Assembly: GCF_008123515.1 (NCBI RefSeq)
Contig: NZ_VSSR01000014.1
Span: 43,962 to 107,961 of the forward strand
DNA from: Bradyrhizobium cytisi
GTDB lineage: Bacteria > Pseudomonadota > Alphaproteobacteria > Rhizobiales > Xanthobacteraceae
Length of the DNA stretch: 64,000 nucleotides
Direction of reading: 5' to 3'
The translations under genes were made by a program, and so were the position numbers. Within the stretch, counting starts at the first letter, position 1. Each line of letters begins with the position of its first letter. Positions 52,230 through 61,077 of the stretch are shown piece after piece. The notes under the pieces were generated by a model, which was not told the DNA's origin, ran no database searches, and saw only the letters and a list, made by a program, of their open reading frames with translations.

Positions 52230-53495
52230 TCATGATATCGGTCCGTCCGCGGCTACGCGGACAGGCAGGAAATCTGCCTCTCCTTGCTTTGGCGTCCCGA
52301 CAGCCCGGCTTGAGACCAGTTGCTCGACCTCCGCATACGAATAGCCGAGCCGCTGCAGCCATCGCTCGGTGTCTGCTCCGAGCGTCGCAGGTGGTGAAGG
52401 CAGCGAAAACTCCTCATCCAGCCGGAAGCCCGGCCGCGTGATTCGTAACGGCTGCGCACCGTCTTGTTCTGGGGCCAAAGTCTCGACGAATCCGCGCTCG
52501 AGGAGCTGTGGCTGCCGCAACACTTGCGAGACCGTCAGCACGCGGCCCGCGGGAACACCAGCCAGATTCATTTGGGCCTCCCATTCCTCGGCGGGCTTGC
52601 AACTCAATGCCTTGTTCAACTCCGCGCTCAGCGCTGCTCGGTTCACCTTGCGCATCTCGCGCCCAGCAAAGCGTGGATCCGTCTTCAGGTCCGGTCGGCC
52701 AATCAGGTCGCATAGGGCTTGGTACTGCTTCTGCTCGTTGGCGGAAATGTTCAGCGGGCCTGTTGCGGTGCGGAACGTGCCCGAGGGAGCCGCGGTGAAG
52801 TTCTCGTTTCCGATGGGCTGCGGCTCGACACCAGCGTTCAGGTGGTTGGAGACGACCCATCCCATCGCTGCAACGGTGGCTTCAAGCAGGGACACGTCAA
52901 TGAACCGACCGCGGCCGCTATGCCTCTGTTCGACCAGAGCCGCGGCAATGGCAAAGGCAGCAGTCAGTCCCGCAATCGTGTCCGAGACCGGAAAGCCCGT
53001 GCGCAGGGGAGCAGAGGCCGTATCGCCAGTGACGCTCATGGCGCCAGACAGACCCTGGACGATCTGGTCATAGGCTGGACGGGCGGACCACGGCCCGCTC
53101 TGCCCAAAGCCGGAGATCGCGCAGTAGACGAGACGCGGGTTCTGCCTGCTGAGTACATCAAACCCCAGGCTAAGCCGTTCCATCACCTTCGGCCGGAAGT
53201 TTTCGAGCACCACATCGGCTTCCTTGACGAGTCGCAAGAATACCTCGCGGCCCGATTCCGACTTCAAGTCCAGCGCCACCGATTGCTTGCCGGCGTTCAC
53301 CGCGACAAAAGAGAGGCCCTGCAGGCGCTCTGCTCTTTGCGGATCGGCGCCGAGGCGCCGCGCGAGGTCGCCGCCTTTCGGATTTTCGACTTTGATGACC
53401 TCCGCGCCAAGACGCGCGAGATGATAACCGCAGAACGGACCGGCCAGCACGTTCGACAAATCCAGGACGCGGATGCCGGTTAGCGGCAGAGACAT
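52230..53495 (-). CDS. CaiB/BaiF family CoA transferase (class III)
   Basis: A 421-residue family III CoA transferase that moves CoA between carboxylic acids. It has the N-terminal LPLTGIRVLDLSNVLAGPFC and LGAEVIKVENPKGGD, the catalytic aspartate in ARPAYDQIVQGLSG (about residue 165), GRFIDVSLLEAT, and the C-terminal AGVPAGRVLTVSQVL. It probably activates the acid whose CoA ester is then handled by the citryl-CoA-lyase-like product. It lies 55 bases upstream of that gene in the same unit. Confidence 0.92.
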   Translation of the reverse strand: MSLPLTGIRVLDLSNVLAGPFCGYHLARLGAEVIKVENPKGGDLARRLGADPQRAERLQGLSFVAVNAGKQSVALDLKSESGREVFLRLVKEADVVLENFRPKVMERLSLGFDVLSRQNPRLVYCAISGFGQSGPWSARPAYDQIVQGLSGAMSVTGDTASAPLRTGFPVSDTIAGLTAAFAIAAALVEQRHSGRGRFIDVSLLEATVAAMGWVVSNHLNAGVEPQPIGNENFTAAPSGTFRTATGPLNISANEQKQYQALCDLIGRPDLKTDPRFAGREMRKVNRAALSAELNKALSCKPAEEWEAQMNLAGVPAGRVLTVSQVLRQPQLLERGFVETLAPEQDGAQPLRITRPGFRLDEEFSLPSPPATLGADTERWLQRLGYSYAEVEQLVSSRAVGTPKQGEADFLPVRVAADGPIS

Positions 53496-53549
53496 CTGAA
53501 GAAGCCTTCCTTTAGGTGATCCGATGGTGAGGGCTTGGTCTGCGGGCAG

Positions 53550-54572
53550 CTATTTCAGTTGTTGCGCGGCGCGTTCCGCGAAGCGATTGGTGAAGGTTTT
53601 GCTCAGGTCGATCTTTGCGGCAGCGATTTTTGGATCAAAGTCGCTCAGGACAGCGAGCGGGACCTTGGCCGCCTCGATGTCCATCCGCCCGGTTGACGAG
53701 AACAGCGCTTTCGATGCGTTCACGATTTCGATATTCACCTCGCGATTGTCAGTCTTGTAACCAGGAGGAATCGTATCGACGAACTGCTCCGTCGGCGTTG
53801 CGTTGATCCAGCGGTGAGTTTTGAGCAAGGCGTTGACCAGGCGCTGGACCGTTTCGGGATTCTTGTCGATGAAGGACTGCTGGAGGTAGAGACACGCGGT
53901 CGGATAGGATCCGCCGAAGGCTTGCTTTGAGCCTTCGATCGTGCGCGCATCGAACAGCGCTGTCGCGCTCTTCTTGCGCGCGAGAAGGGTCGCGATGGGA
54001 TCGAAATAGATCAGGGCGTCGACGTTCTTGGCCTCAAGCGCCACCATGCCCGGTGCGCCGCTGCCGACCGCAATGATGTTCACATCGCGTGGACCCAATC
54101 CTGATTTCTTGATGTAGTAACGCGCCATGGTATCCGTCGATGACCCCGGCGCCGTGATCCCGAGCCTGAGACCCTTCAGGTCGGCGCCGGTTTTGACCTT
54201 GTCGGCGAGGTCGCTGCGGACACCGAGCAGGACGCCGGGAATGTCATTGAGCAGGAACACGCAGGAAATTTGCTTGCCCTGCGCCTGCATCTGAATGGTG
54301 TGATCGTAAAAGCCGATGGTCCCATCGACGGAGCCGCCGATCAGGGCCTGCAGAGCCTTTGAGCCACCGGCCTGGAAGTTCTCGACGGTAACGTCAAGGC
54401 CTTCTTCCTTAAAGGAGCCAAGCTTCACTCCAAGTTCGAGAGGCATATAGTTGAGGATCTGTGACCCCACGGCGATCTTCAATTTTGTTTTCTCGGGCTC
54501 GGTGGCATGCGCCGAAATGACCGAGAAAGCGGCCAGCGCCACGACCGGCATCAGTCTTACTGAAACGTGCAT
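53550..54572 (-). CDS. ABC transporter substrate-binding protein (NMT1/SsuA type)
   Basis: A 340-residue periplasmic binding protein. A signal peptide MHVSVRLMPVVALAAFSVIS ends near AHA. The mature chain has LKIAVGSQILNYMPLELGVKLG, EGLDVTVENFQAGGSKALQALIGGSVDGTIGF and GLRLGITAPGSSTDTM, typical of NMT1/THI5/SsuA-like proteins that bind small organic acids, sulfonates or pyrimidines. I chose ATG 54572 because GGAGG lies six bases upstream. It belongs with the permease and ATPase upstream; the substrate is probably the acid degraded by the neighbouring enzymes. Confidence 0.9.
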   Translation of the reverse strand: MHVSVRLMPVVALAAFSVISAHATEPEKTKLKIAVGSQILNYMPLELGVKLGSFKEEGLDVTVENFQAGGSKALQALIGGSVDGTIGFYDHTIQMQAQGKQISCVFLLNDIPGVLLGVRSDLADKVKTGADLKGLRLGITAPGSSTDTMARYYIKKSGLGPRDVNIIAVGSGAPGMVALEAKNVDALIYFDPIATLLARKKSATALFDARTIEGSKQAFGGSYPTACLYLQQSFIDKNPETVQRLVNALLKTHRWINATPTEQFVDTIPPGYKTDNREVNIEIVNASKALFSSTGRMDIEAAKVPLAVLSDFDPKIAAAKIDLSKTFTNRFAERAAQQLK

Positions 54573-54605
54573 GCGAACCTCCATGATTGATGGGAGAGAG
54601 TACGA

Positions 54606-55379
54606 TCAGCTTTCGTGGGCAGGCGCCGGCCGCCAGACCAGGAGCCGCTTTTCCGCGCGGTCGACGATGGCATCGAGGGCAACGACGAAGGCGGAGAGAA
54701 CAATGATTCCTGCGAACACTCCGGTCGCGTCGAGGACACCCTCGGCCTGCGCAATTAAGTGCCCCAATCCTGCGGACGAGCCGAGATATTCGGCGACCAC
54801 GGCTCCCATAACGGCCATGCCGACGGACACCCGCAGGCTCGACAGAATCCAGGTCGTGGCTGATGGCAGGTAGACGTGCCGTAGCAGGGAGGACTTCGAT
54901 GCACGCAGGAGTCGGGCATTCGCCAGCACGACCGGATTGACCTCGCGGACGCCCTGAAACGTGTTGAAGAATGCGACGAACAGAACCAGTGTCACGCCGA
55001 GCGCAACCTTGGAGGTGAGGCCCAATCCGAACCAGATGACGAAAATGGGTCCAAGCAAGATGCGCGGGATCGCATTGAATATCTTGATGAAGGGCTGAAC
55101 GACTTCGGCAGCGAAGGGGCTCAAGCCCAGCCAGATACCAAGTGCTGTGCCGATCCCGATGCCAGCCAGGAACGACAGGACCGTCTCCAGCAATGTTATG
55201 CCAACATCGGTCCAAAAGTCCGCCGTCGACGTCCACTCCCCGATCCTTACGACAAGTGTCGACGGTGCCGGAAAGAAGAAGGGATCGATCAGTCCGCTCC
55301 GCACGCCCAATTCCCAGATCAGGATCAGGCCAAGGACGATGGCGAACTGCGTGAGAGCGACCTTACCCCTGCGCGGCAT
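54606..55379 (-). CDS. ABC transporter permease (SsuC/TauC type)
   Basis: A 257-residue inner-membrane permease with about six membrane segments, beginning ALTQFAIVLGLILIWELGV. The EAA-type loop for ATPase contact is GLGLTS... to FQGVREVNPVVLANARLL. The longer frame upstream overlaps the ATPase gene and is rejected; the start at 55379 (MPRRGKV) overlaps the ATPase stop by 17 bases, indicating coupling. Confidence 0.9.
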   Translation of the reverse strand: MPRRGKVALTQFAIVLGLILIWELGVRSGLIDPFFFPAPSTLVVRIGEWTSTADFWTDVGITLLETVLSFLAGIGIGTALGIWLGLSPFAAEVVQPFIKIFNAIPRILLGPIFVIWFGLGLTSKVALGVTLVLFVAFFNTFQGVREVNPVVLANARLLRASKSSLLRHVYLPSATTWILSSLRVSVGMAVMGAVVAEYLGSSAGLGHLIAQAEGVLDATGVFAGIIVLSAFVVALDAIVDRAEKRLLVWRPAPAHES

Positions 55380-56151
55380 AGCTTTTCTCCACTTCGGCGC
55401 CGAGCAGCGACCAGATTTCACGATAGAGCGCGACGAATTCGTCGGTGGTCTGCAGCGCCGTAACGTCGCGTGGACGATGCAGCGTAATCCTGACGTCGGC
55501 AACCATGCGGCTGGCGGGACCGGCAGACATCACAACGACGCGGTCCGCCAGCGTGATCGCCTCACCGAGATCATGGGTGATGAAGACGAGCGAGCGCCGG
55601 TCCGCCTGCCAGAGGTCGAGCAGGATGCGATGCATGAGGCGGCGTGTGTGGACGTCCAGCACGGAGAACGGCTCATCCATGAGAACGATCTTGGGCTCCA
55701 TGATCAAGGTCTGTGCCATCGCAACGCGCTTGCGCTGGCCGCCGGACAATTGATGCGGATAGCGCTCCTCGAATCCCTTCAATCCGACCTTGGCGAGCCA
55801 GGGCCGTGCCTGCTCGCGCGCTTTCGCGATCGAGCTGCCCTGAAAGACGAGCCCGAGGCCGACATTGTCCTGAGCGGTCTTCCAGGGCAGCAAGCCTTCC
55901 TGTTGCAGCATGTAGCCGGACTGACCGTTCAGGCCCGTAAGCGACTTGCCGAAGATGCGAACATCTCCCGCGGCGGGCTTCAGCAGTCCGGTGACAGTGT
56001 TGAGAATGGTCGATTTTCCGCAGCCGGTCGGCCCCACCACTGCAACGAATTCAGTCTCGCCCACCTGGAGGTTCATGCTTTTGACGGCCGTGAAGTCCCC
56101 GAAGCGAATCATCACGTCGCGCAAGTCCACGGCAAGTCCCCGCCGCCCCAT
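55363..56151 (-). CDS. ABC transporter ATP-binding protein (SsuB/TauB type)
   Basis: A 262-residue ATPase. It has Walker A GPTGCGKST (about residue 40), Q-loop LQQEGLLPW, signature LSGGQRKR, Walker B IVLMDEPF and H-loop ITHD. It powers the importer encoded by the next two genes. It is the first gene of the six-gene unit, and its upstream region holds palindromes likely bound by the divergent IclR regulator. Confidence 0.94.
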   Translation of the reverse strand: MGRRGLAVDLRDVMIRFGDFTAVKSMNLQVGETEFVAVVGPTGCGKSTILNTVTGLLKPAAGDVRIFGKSLTGLNGQSGYMLQQEGLLPWKTAQDNVGLGLVFQGSSIAKAREQARPWLAKVGLKGFEERYPHQLSGGQRKRVAMAQTLIMEPKIVLMDEPFSVLDVHTRRLMHRILLDLWQADRRSLVFITHDLGEAITLADRVVVMSAGPASRMVADVRITLHRPRDVTALQTTDEFVALYREIWSLLGAEVEKSYAAQG

Positions 56152-56164
56152 TGTTTCGCTCCAT

Positions 56165-56187
56165 AGAACTTGTTCTGTAGTTCGGAA
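56165..56187. promoter_or_regulatory. Palindromic operator near the ABC-transporter start
   Basis: AGAACTTGTTCT (56165-56176) is a perfect palindrome, and GTTCTG-TAGTTC-GGAAC overlaps it. Both use the GTTC/GAAC half-site also found in the palindrome at 56289-56307, which suggests one regulator binds both places. Confidence 0.65.
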
Positions 56188-56288
56188 CTTCCGGTTAGCC
56201 CGCGTCTAGTAAGGAGTCAATCGTATTCTGGTGAGCAGAATGGCACTTCTGCTTGCTGGATGGACTCCCGAACTGATTCCGATTTATA

Positions 56289-56307
56289 GGTTCTGCACAA
56301 CAGAACC
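56289..56307. promoter_or_regulatory. Perfect palindrome upstream of the IclR gene
   Basis: GGTTCTG-CACAA-CAGAACC, a 7-base perfect inverted repeat ending ten bases before the IclR start. The position suggests autoregulation by the IclR protein. Confidence 0.72.
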
Positions 56308-56316
56308 AGAGAATAT

Positions 56317-57009
56317 GTGATGGTAAGAACAGGGGTTGATGCGGTGGCGCGGGCACTGGCAATCCTTAAGGCGTTCGACCCGGAGCGCGCCGCGATGACG
56401 CTGACGGAGATTGCGGATGCGACTGACCTCTATAAGAGCACAGTCCTTCGCCTTGCCGCATCTCTGGAGGCGGATGGATTCCTGGTGCGGGGTACCGACC
56501 GGCTTTTTCGACCCGGACCGGAGCTATGGCGCCTTGGGGCGCTCTATCAGCGCGGGCTCGACCTTGCTGATCTGATCAGACCCTCGCTCCATCGTCTGGT
56601 CGAGGTAACTGGAGAGACCGCATCCTTCTACATCGCGGAGGGCGACGAGCGCATTTGTCTTTATCGCGTCAATTCTCCGCGTTCGGTCCGGCATCACCTC
56701 GAAGAGGGTCAGCGATTGCCGATTGACCGCGGCGCTGCCGGCCGTGTTCTTACCGCCTACCGCGATTCTGCATCAGCCGATGGAAAGAAGATCAGAGATC
56801 GTGGCTTCTACGTCTCGATCGGCGAGCGGGATCCTGAGGTCGCGGCCGCAGCTGTGCCCGTGATCGACATACATGGCCAATTGCGCGGCGCCCTCTCGGT
56901 CTCCGCCATTCGGACTCGCTTTGATGCAGATGCTCGGAAGGCTGCGATTGAAGTTCTGAAGTCCGAGGCTAAAGCGCTGATTGGTCTGCTGCCTGCAAGC
57001 GAGCGCTGA
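56317..57009 (+). CDS. IclR-family transcriptional regulator
   Basis: A 230-residue regulator. The N-terminal winged HTH has ALAILKAFDPERAAMTLTEIADATDLYKSTVLRLAASLEADG, and the effector-binding domain follows with FYIAEGDERICLYRV, HHLEEGQRLPIDRGAAGRVL and AVPVIDIHGQLRGALSVS. It is divergent from the ABC/catabolic unit and probably controls it in response to the transported acid or a metabolite. The start is GTG 56317 or ATG 56320. Confidence 0.93.
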   Translation: MMVRTGVDAVARALAILKAFDPERAAMTLTEIADATDLYKSTVLRLAASLEADGFLVRGTDRLFRPGPELWRLGALYQRGLDLADLIRPSLHRLVEVTGETASFYIAEGDERICLYRVNSPRSVRHHLEEGQRLPIDRGAAGRVLTAYRDSASADGKKIRDRGFYVSIGERDPEVAAAAVPVIDIHGQLRGALSVSAIRTRFDADARKAAIEVLKSEAKALIGLLPASER

Positions 57010-57536
57010 GCTACAATGGCAGCGTTCTGTTTATGACGCACAGCTCAGCGGGTACCGCAAGGGCCTCTCCTGAGCGTAGCGTGCTTTTCTCACATTGTTG
57101 AGGCGCATCGGAGCGCGCATGGGCGAGGCGTTCTTTTGCAACCGGATTTTTTGGTGGTTCAAGGAATGCCCTGAAGACGACAGAGTGTAGTGCCAGATCA
57201 GCTTGGAGTGGTGGAGCGCCCCTGAAGCTGTTCCTGGAGGTGCCCAAGTGATCCGCCGCAGATCATTCTCGATTTCGACGCCCCCCACGCACGGGGCATC
57301 AGGAGGGAGGCGTCTTCAAAGGCTATTGCGCTGCTCGATATATGTGCTGGTGTGCGTGTTCTGGAGCCGGCATATGCTGACGGCCAAGCCGCGACGCGCC
57401 GACATCGATGCAAGCGCCGCCAGCACGTTGCGCGGATTGTGCGGCAAATCCGTGCCCACTGGCAGCGCATCTTGCCGCGAGCTTCCCAGGAGGCTTGCGC
57501 CCAATGCTCTGGGCTTCGATGACATACGTTCTCAGG
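57010..57536. other. No gene recognised after the IclR gene
   Basis: Several overlapping frames occur. A minus-strand fragment with SLLMPRAWG resembles a motif of acyl-CoA-dehydrogenase-like enzymes, but it is too short to call. Otherwise nothing is evident. Confidence 0.3.
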
Positions 57537-58716
57537 TCAATCCGTCGCGAAACTCTGAACCCCAAACAGTCCAAAGAAGAGATGGAACACGATGCAGGTC
57601 GAGACGGCAATTTCCGTGACCTTCTCGTTATCGCTAAATAGGCTCACCAAAGGCCGTGCAAAAATGACAACGGCCGCAGAATACATCACGGAGAATGCGA
57701 CCGTCACGAAGAGCATGAACTTCGCAGCCTTCAGAATACGAGCATAGTCGCGTGCGCCCCAACCGAAACCCAGGATAGCTTGAGCGCCTACACAGAACCC
57801 GGAGATAGTGCTCCGACCATCAAGATTCGCACAGCTATTCCAACCGCGTCGATGGAATCATCGCCGAACGGCGCAGCAGCTCCGTACAAGAGCGTAACGG
57901 CAAGCGCAGATAAGATACTCGTCATTGTCGCCGGCGCGCCCACCAACGCGAGCTGTCTGATGCGATCTTCTCGCAGCGAGATGTGAGATATCCTGACGAG
58001 AACTGTCCCGCCAAGCTTCGTAAAATACGTGATATAGATTCCAATAGCAGCGATCGGCGATACCAGCGTTGCGAGGGCTGCGCCTCGCACACCAAGGTCA
58101 AGCAAGAATATGAAGACGGGATCAAGCACAGCGTTCAGTAAGAACGCGGTCATCATCGCCCACATGCTGAATCGTGGACGGCCTTCGGCTCTGACAATAA
58201 ACCCGCTGACGATATTTAGAAGCATGAGAGTGTACCCAGACAAAAGCGTTCCCGCGTAGTCGAGCGCCACGCGCATGATGGTTGGAGTTGCTCCGAGCGT
58301 TGCGAATATCCCTGGCAGATTTGGAAGCAGAGCGACGGTAGCTATGATACCGATCGGGGCGGTGAGCGCGAGTGCTGTACTTGCACCTCGACTCGCCTCT
58401 AAGTACTCACGAGCGCCCAGATGATGAGATATGAACGATGCTGTTCCAACCCCGATCTCCTGTCCGGCTGCCGCGAGCAGGACCACGATCGGCAAGGTCA
58501 TGCTGACAGCTGCGATCGCCTGCGCGCCAAGTGCGCCAACAAAGATCGCGTTGACGAGCTGCTGTAGCGCATGAATCGATAGCCCAACAACTGATCGAAT
58601 GGCGAGCCGCAGGATAAGGCCGAGAAATTCGGGTCCGATAAATCGACGTTCTGTTTTTTCTTGGGCATCACGTTGCGCTCGCTGTCGATGGCGAATTCCG
58701 TATCCGGCTCATCCAT
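57537..58716 (-). pseudogene. MATE-family efflux transporter, frameshifted
   Basis: An intact middle frame (57788-58501) has LLAAAGQEIGVGTASFISHHLGA, several membrane segments (LNAVLDPVFIFLL, ALVGAPATMTSILSALAVTLL) and typical MATE spacing. Upstream, the N-terminus GPEFLGLILRLAIRSVVGL can be joined to an ATG at 58716 only by restoring one A in an A6 run near 58658. Downstream, a shift near 57800 leads to GFCVGAQAILGFGWGARDYARILKAA and LVSLFSDNEKV before a stop at 57537, short of the usual end. The gene is broken in at least two places and 3'-truncated. Confidence 0.82.
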
Positions 58717-59490
58717 GGATGAACGTGTCGCGAGCTATTCCAAATTCGCTGAATCGCGTACTCAGCCCAACCCTCTCCGGATCCGATCTTGCACGGCCGC
58801 GGGTAAGTTCGTCTGCGCCGGTCGATCGCCGTGATCGCATCGACCGGTTGACGTTTTTCACAAGCTGATTTTTGCCAGGTCGAATTTCCGTAGGCATACG
58901 CCTCCCGTCTATCGTAACCGTCTGCGGCCCTTAACAGAATAGCGAGGACCCCGATTGAGGTGTGCGTGGCGTGGCCACCTAGGTTCTGCCGGTCATATTG
59001 TGCCGCTCTGCCCCTTGTTGGCTTCTCGTCGTTTGCGTTCACTTCTACTTCCTCGATGATGATCGGCGGAGGAACAGGGCGGGACCCCAGGGCCTTAAGT
59101 TGGCTTTGGCATCTACGGGATCTTGTAGTGGACGCTCCAGCGTCTGCATGAGATTCATCAAGCGCTTGCACGAGATGGTCGCCGACCCGCACGCCGGCCG
59201 GGACCGGGCCCCGACGAGGTCGACCAGACGCGGCAGGCCGTCGGGTACTGCCTGGCTCATTCGAAATGGAGACTCAGGTGCAAACCCACAAACATCCGGC
59301 ATCAGATGAAGATACTCGCTATCTTCTTGTGCGTTGCCGCCAGCCTCCTCGATCTCCGTGCGCATTTCGCGCCACGTGTCGTCTGGTCACTGACCGCTCG
59401 GGGCCTCTGCAGTTGTCGATCCCGATTATCGGCGCGCCGACTGGCGTGCTTCTGTACTTCTTCTGCCCGGTGCTCATACCGCTGTGGCAG
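58717..59490. other. No gene recognised
   Basis: Short frames. A minus-strand frame (58668-59192) has PPIIIEEVEVNANDEKPTRG, which is protein-like but unrecognised, and its remainder looks like shadow. A plus frame near 59306 begins MKILAIFLCVAASLLDLRA, possibly a signal peptide of a lost gene. Confidence 0.3.
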
Positions 59491-59664
59491 ATGCGCGGCG
59501 GTCACGCCATCATGCGCCATCTCGCGATCGAGCTAATCGATCTGAAGACGGTGGCGGCGATGTCCGACCGGGACATGCTGCTTCTTCCGGGTGTCGGTCA
59601 CAAGAAGCTAGCGCAGATCAGGACGTGGCTCGCGATGGCCATCGAAGAGGGGAAGAGGGGATGA
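59491..59664 (+). CDS. Small helix-hairpin-helix-like protein, phage-type
   Basis: A 57-residue frame starting MRGGHAIMRHLAIELIDLKT. It ends DMLLLPGVGHKKLAQIRTWLAMAI, a helix-hairpin-helix-like element similar to DNA-binding HhH motifs. Its stop overlaps the next ATG (ATGA), a spacing typical of phage or element operons. The start is chosen within a longer frame. Function is unknown. Confidence 0.5.
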   Translation: MRGGHAIMRHLAIELIDLKTVAAMSDRDMLLLPGVGHKKLAQIRTWLAMAIEEGKRG

Positions 59665-60079
59665 TAATAGACCGCGAGCGCCTGCTCAAGATTCTGAGGC
59701 TCACGGAGTCCAACCACGACGGCGAGGCCATCGCCGCCATGCGCATGGCCAACAAGCTGATACGCTCCGCAGGCAAGACGTGGGAGGATGTCGTGTCCCG
59801 CTTCGCGGCTCCGGCGCCCAAGTCCTACGGCTCCGACTACCGAACTCCGCCTAGCAAGCGGAGGCCGAAGACCGAGCCCTAGAAGATATACGACGGCAAC
59901 ATCGGAACCTATCTCAAGGCACGGACCGAGCGCAGACCGACCTGAGCACCGTTACGTTCCTCGCGTCGCTGTCCGACTACTACGAGGCGAACGGCTACCT
60001 GACCGAGCCGCAGCCGCAGTACGAGGCTGTGATGCGAATGCACAACACGAAGCCCGGCAAATCAACCTGGAGGTTCTAG
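59661..60079 (+). pseudogene. Broken small gene, DUF2786-like N-terminus
   Basis: The frame MIIDRERLLKILRLTESNHDGEAIAAMRMANK resembles the start of DUF2786-type phage and bacterial proteins. It stops at 59880, then continues in frame with KIYDGNIGTYLKA. After a shift it resumes as TVTFLASLSDYYEANGYLTEP and YEAVMRMHNTKPG to 60079. One stop codon and one frameshift interrupt an otherwise continuous protein of about 140 residues. Confidence 0.6.
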
Positions 60080-60879
60080 TGAGTCCGAGGAAGTCCAGGA
60101 CCAAGCCCGGACCGAAGTTCCTCTCGTACCAGCGCGAAAGGCGTGGCAAGAGACCTGACGCGTGCTGCGGTCGCCGCCGTAACGCATTCTACCACGAACA
60201 GGTCTGGCGATGCTACGCGAAACCTTGGGCTGCGCATAACTTTTGTGATCGACCCAGATATCGCTGGAGGACGCGCGGGCCATGTACTCCATGATCACGG
60301 CCAAGGGCAACATCAGGCACGGATGCGCGAAGCTCCCGGCGTGCGGTAACGACCCGGGCACCATGCTGACGATGCGCGACATGCTGACTGAGGCCGGGGG
60401 ATTTCAGCAAGCGAGTAGCGAACGCGCTCGGATGCGCGGTCCTCCTCGCGGCTGGTCACCATCACCTCGATCCGCAATGGTCTCGCCTCCGGTCTCGGCG
60501 CGAGCGCACTTGACGTCGACTATGCCGTCACTCATGTTCTTGCCCTCCATCAGCACGTGTGGCGGCCGTTCGGATCGAGCGATGGCTCGCCATCCGACAT
60601 CGATCTCGACGCGATCATCACCGGCGACATCCGGCAGACCGTCGAGACGCCCGACCGCTACGTCGGCTGGCATCGTCGGCGACGGCTCGTTGATGCGGTC
60701 GGCCGTCGGCCGCTGGGTCAAGTCTATCATCCACCGGCCCCGGGGCAGCACCGTGTTCTGCAACGCGGGATACAACCTCGGGTGGTTCAACTGCGACTGG
60801 GACGCCAGCCGTCCTGACCACCGACAGAGTACCCGTCACATCCATCTGGCCGAGTGGGCGAACTATCCGACGGGCTTTA
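60080..60879. other. Degraded element DNA
   Basis: Frames change often and none is convincing. One plus frame ends with FCNAGYNLGWFNCDWDA, which is protein-like. The region links phage-like small genes and a queD fragment, so I read it as eroded phage or integrative-element DNA. Confidence 0.35.
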
Positions 60880-61030
60880 TTTAAGTTCGAGGCAGCGCAC
60901 CGACTTCCAAAACTCCCGCAGACACATCGCTGTCATCGGATGCACGGTCATTCCTATCGGATCGAGGTCGTGCTGAACGGGCCGGTCGACCCGCACACCG
61001 CGTTCGTAGTGGATTTTTTCGAGCCGGCGC
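60880..61030 (+). pseudogene. queD: Fragment of queD (6-carboxytetrahydropterin synthase)
   Basis: A start-less frame reads FEAAHRLPKLP, HRCHRMHGHSYRIEV and NGPVDPHTAFVVDFFE. This covers the N-terminal half of QueD, with the zinc-binding histidines (EAAH, HGH) and the catalytic cysteine in HRCH. Similarity ends after DFFE, and the rest of the enzyme is missing. QueD makes a 7-deazaguanine precursor and is common on phages. It abuts the 3' end of hipA. Confidence 0.78.
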
Positions 61031-61077
61031 CGCTCTTCGCCGAAACTTGTCAAATTGAAGCGATTACGCGCGACTCT

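Noticed and set aside
56241..56256. TGGCACTTCTGCTTGC, a sigma-54-like element upstream of the IclR gene
   Set aside because: GG-to-GC spacing is 11, not 10 bases, and there is no NifA site; the orientation also does not fit a nif role.
60404..60790. A 128-codon minus-strand frame
   Set aside because: It has some protein-like segments but no recognisable family, and it lies in eroded DNA with no start signal.
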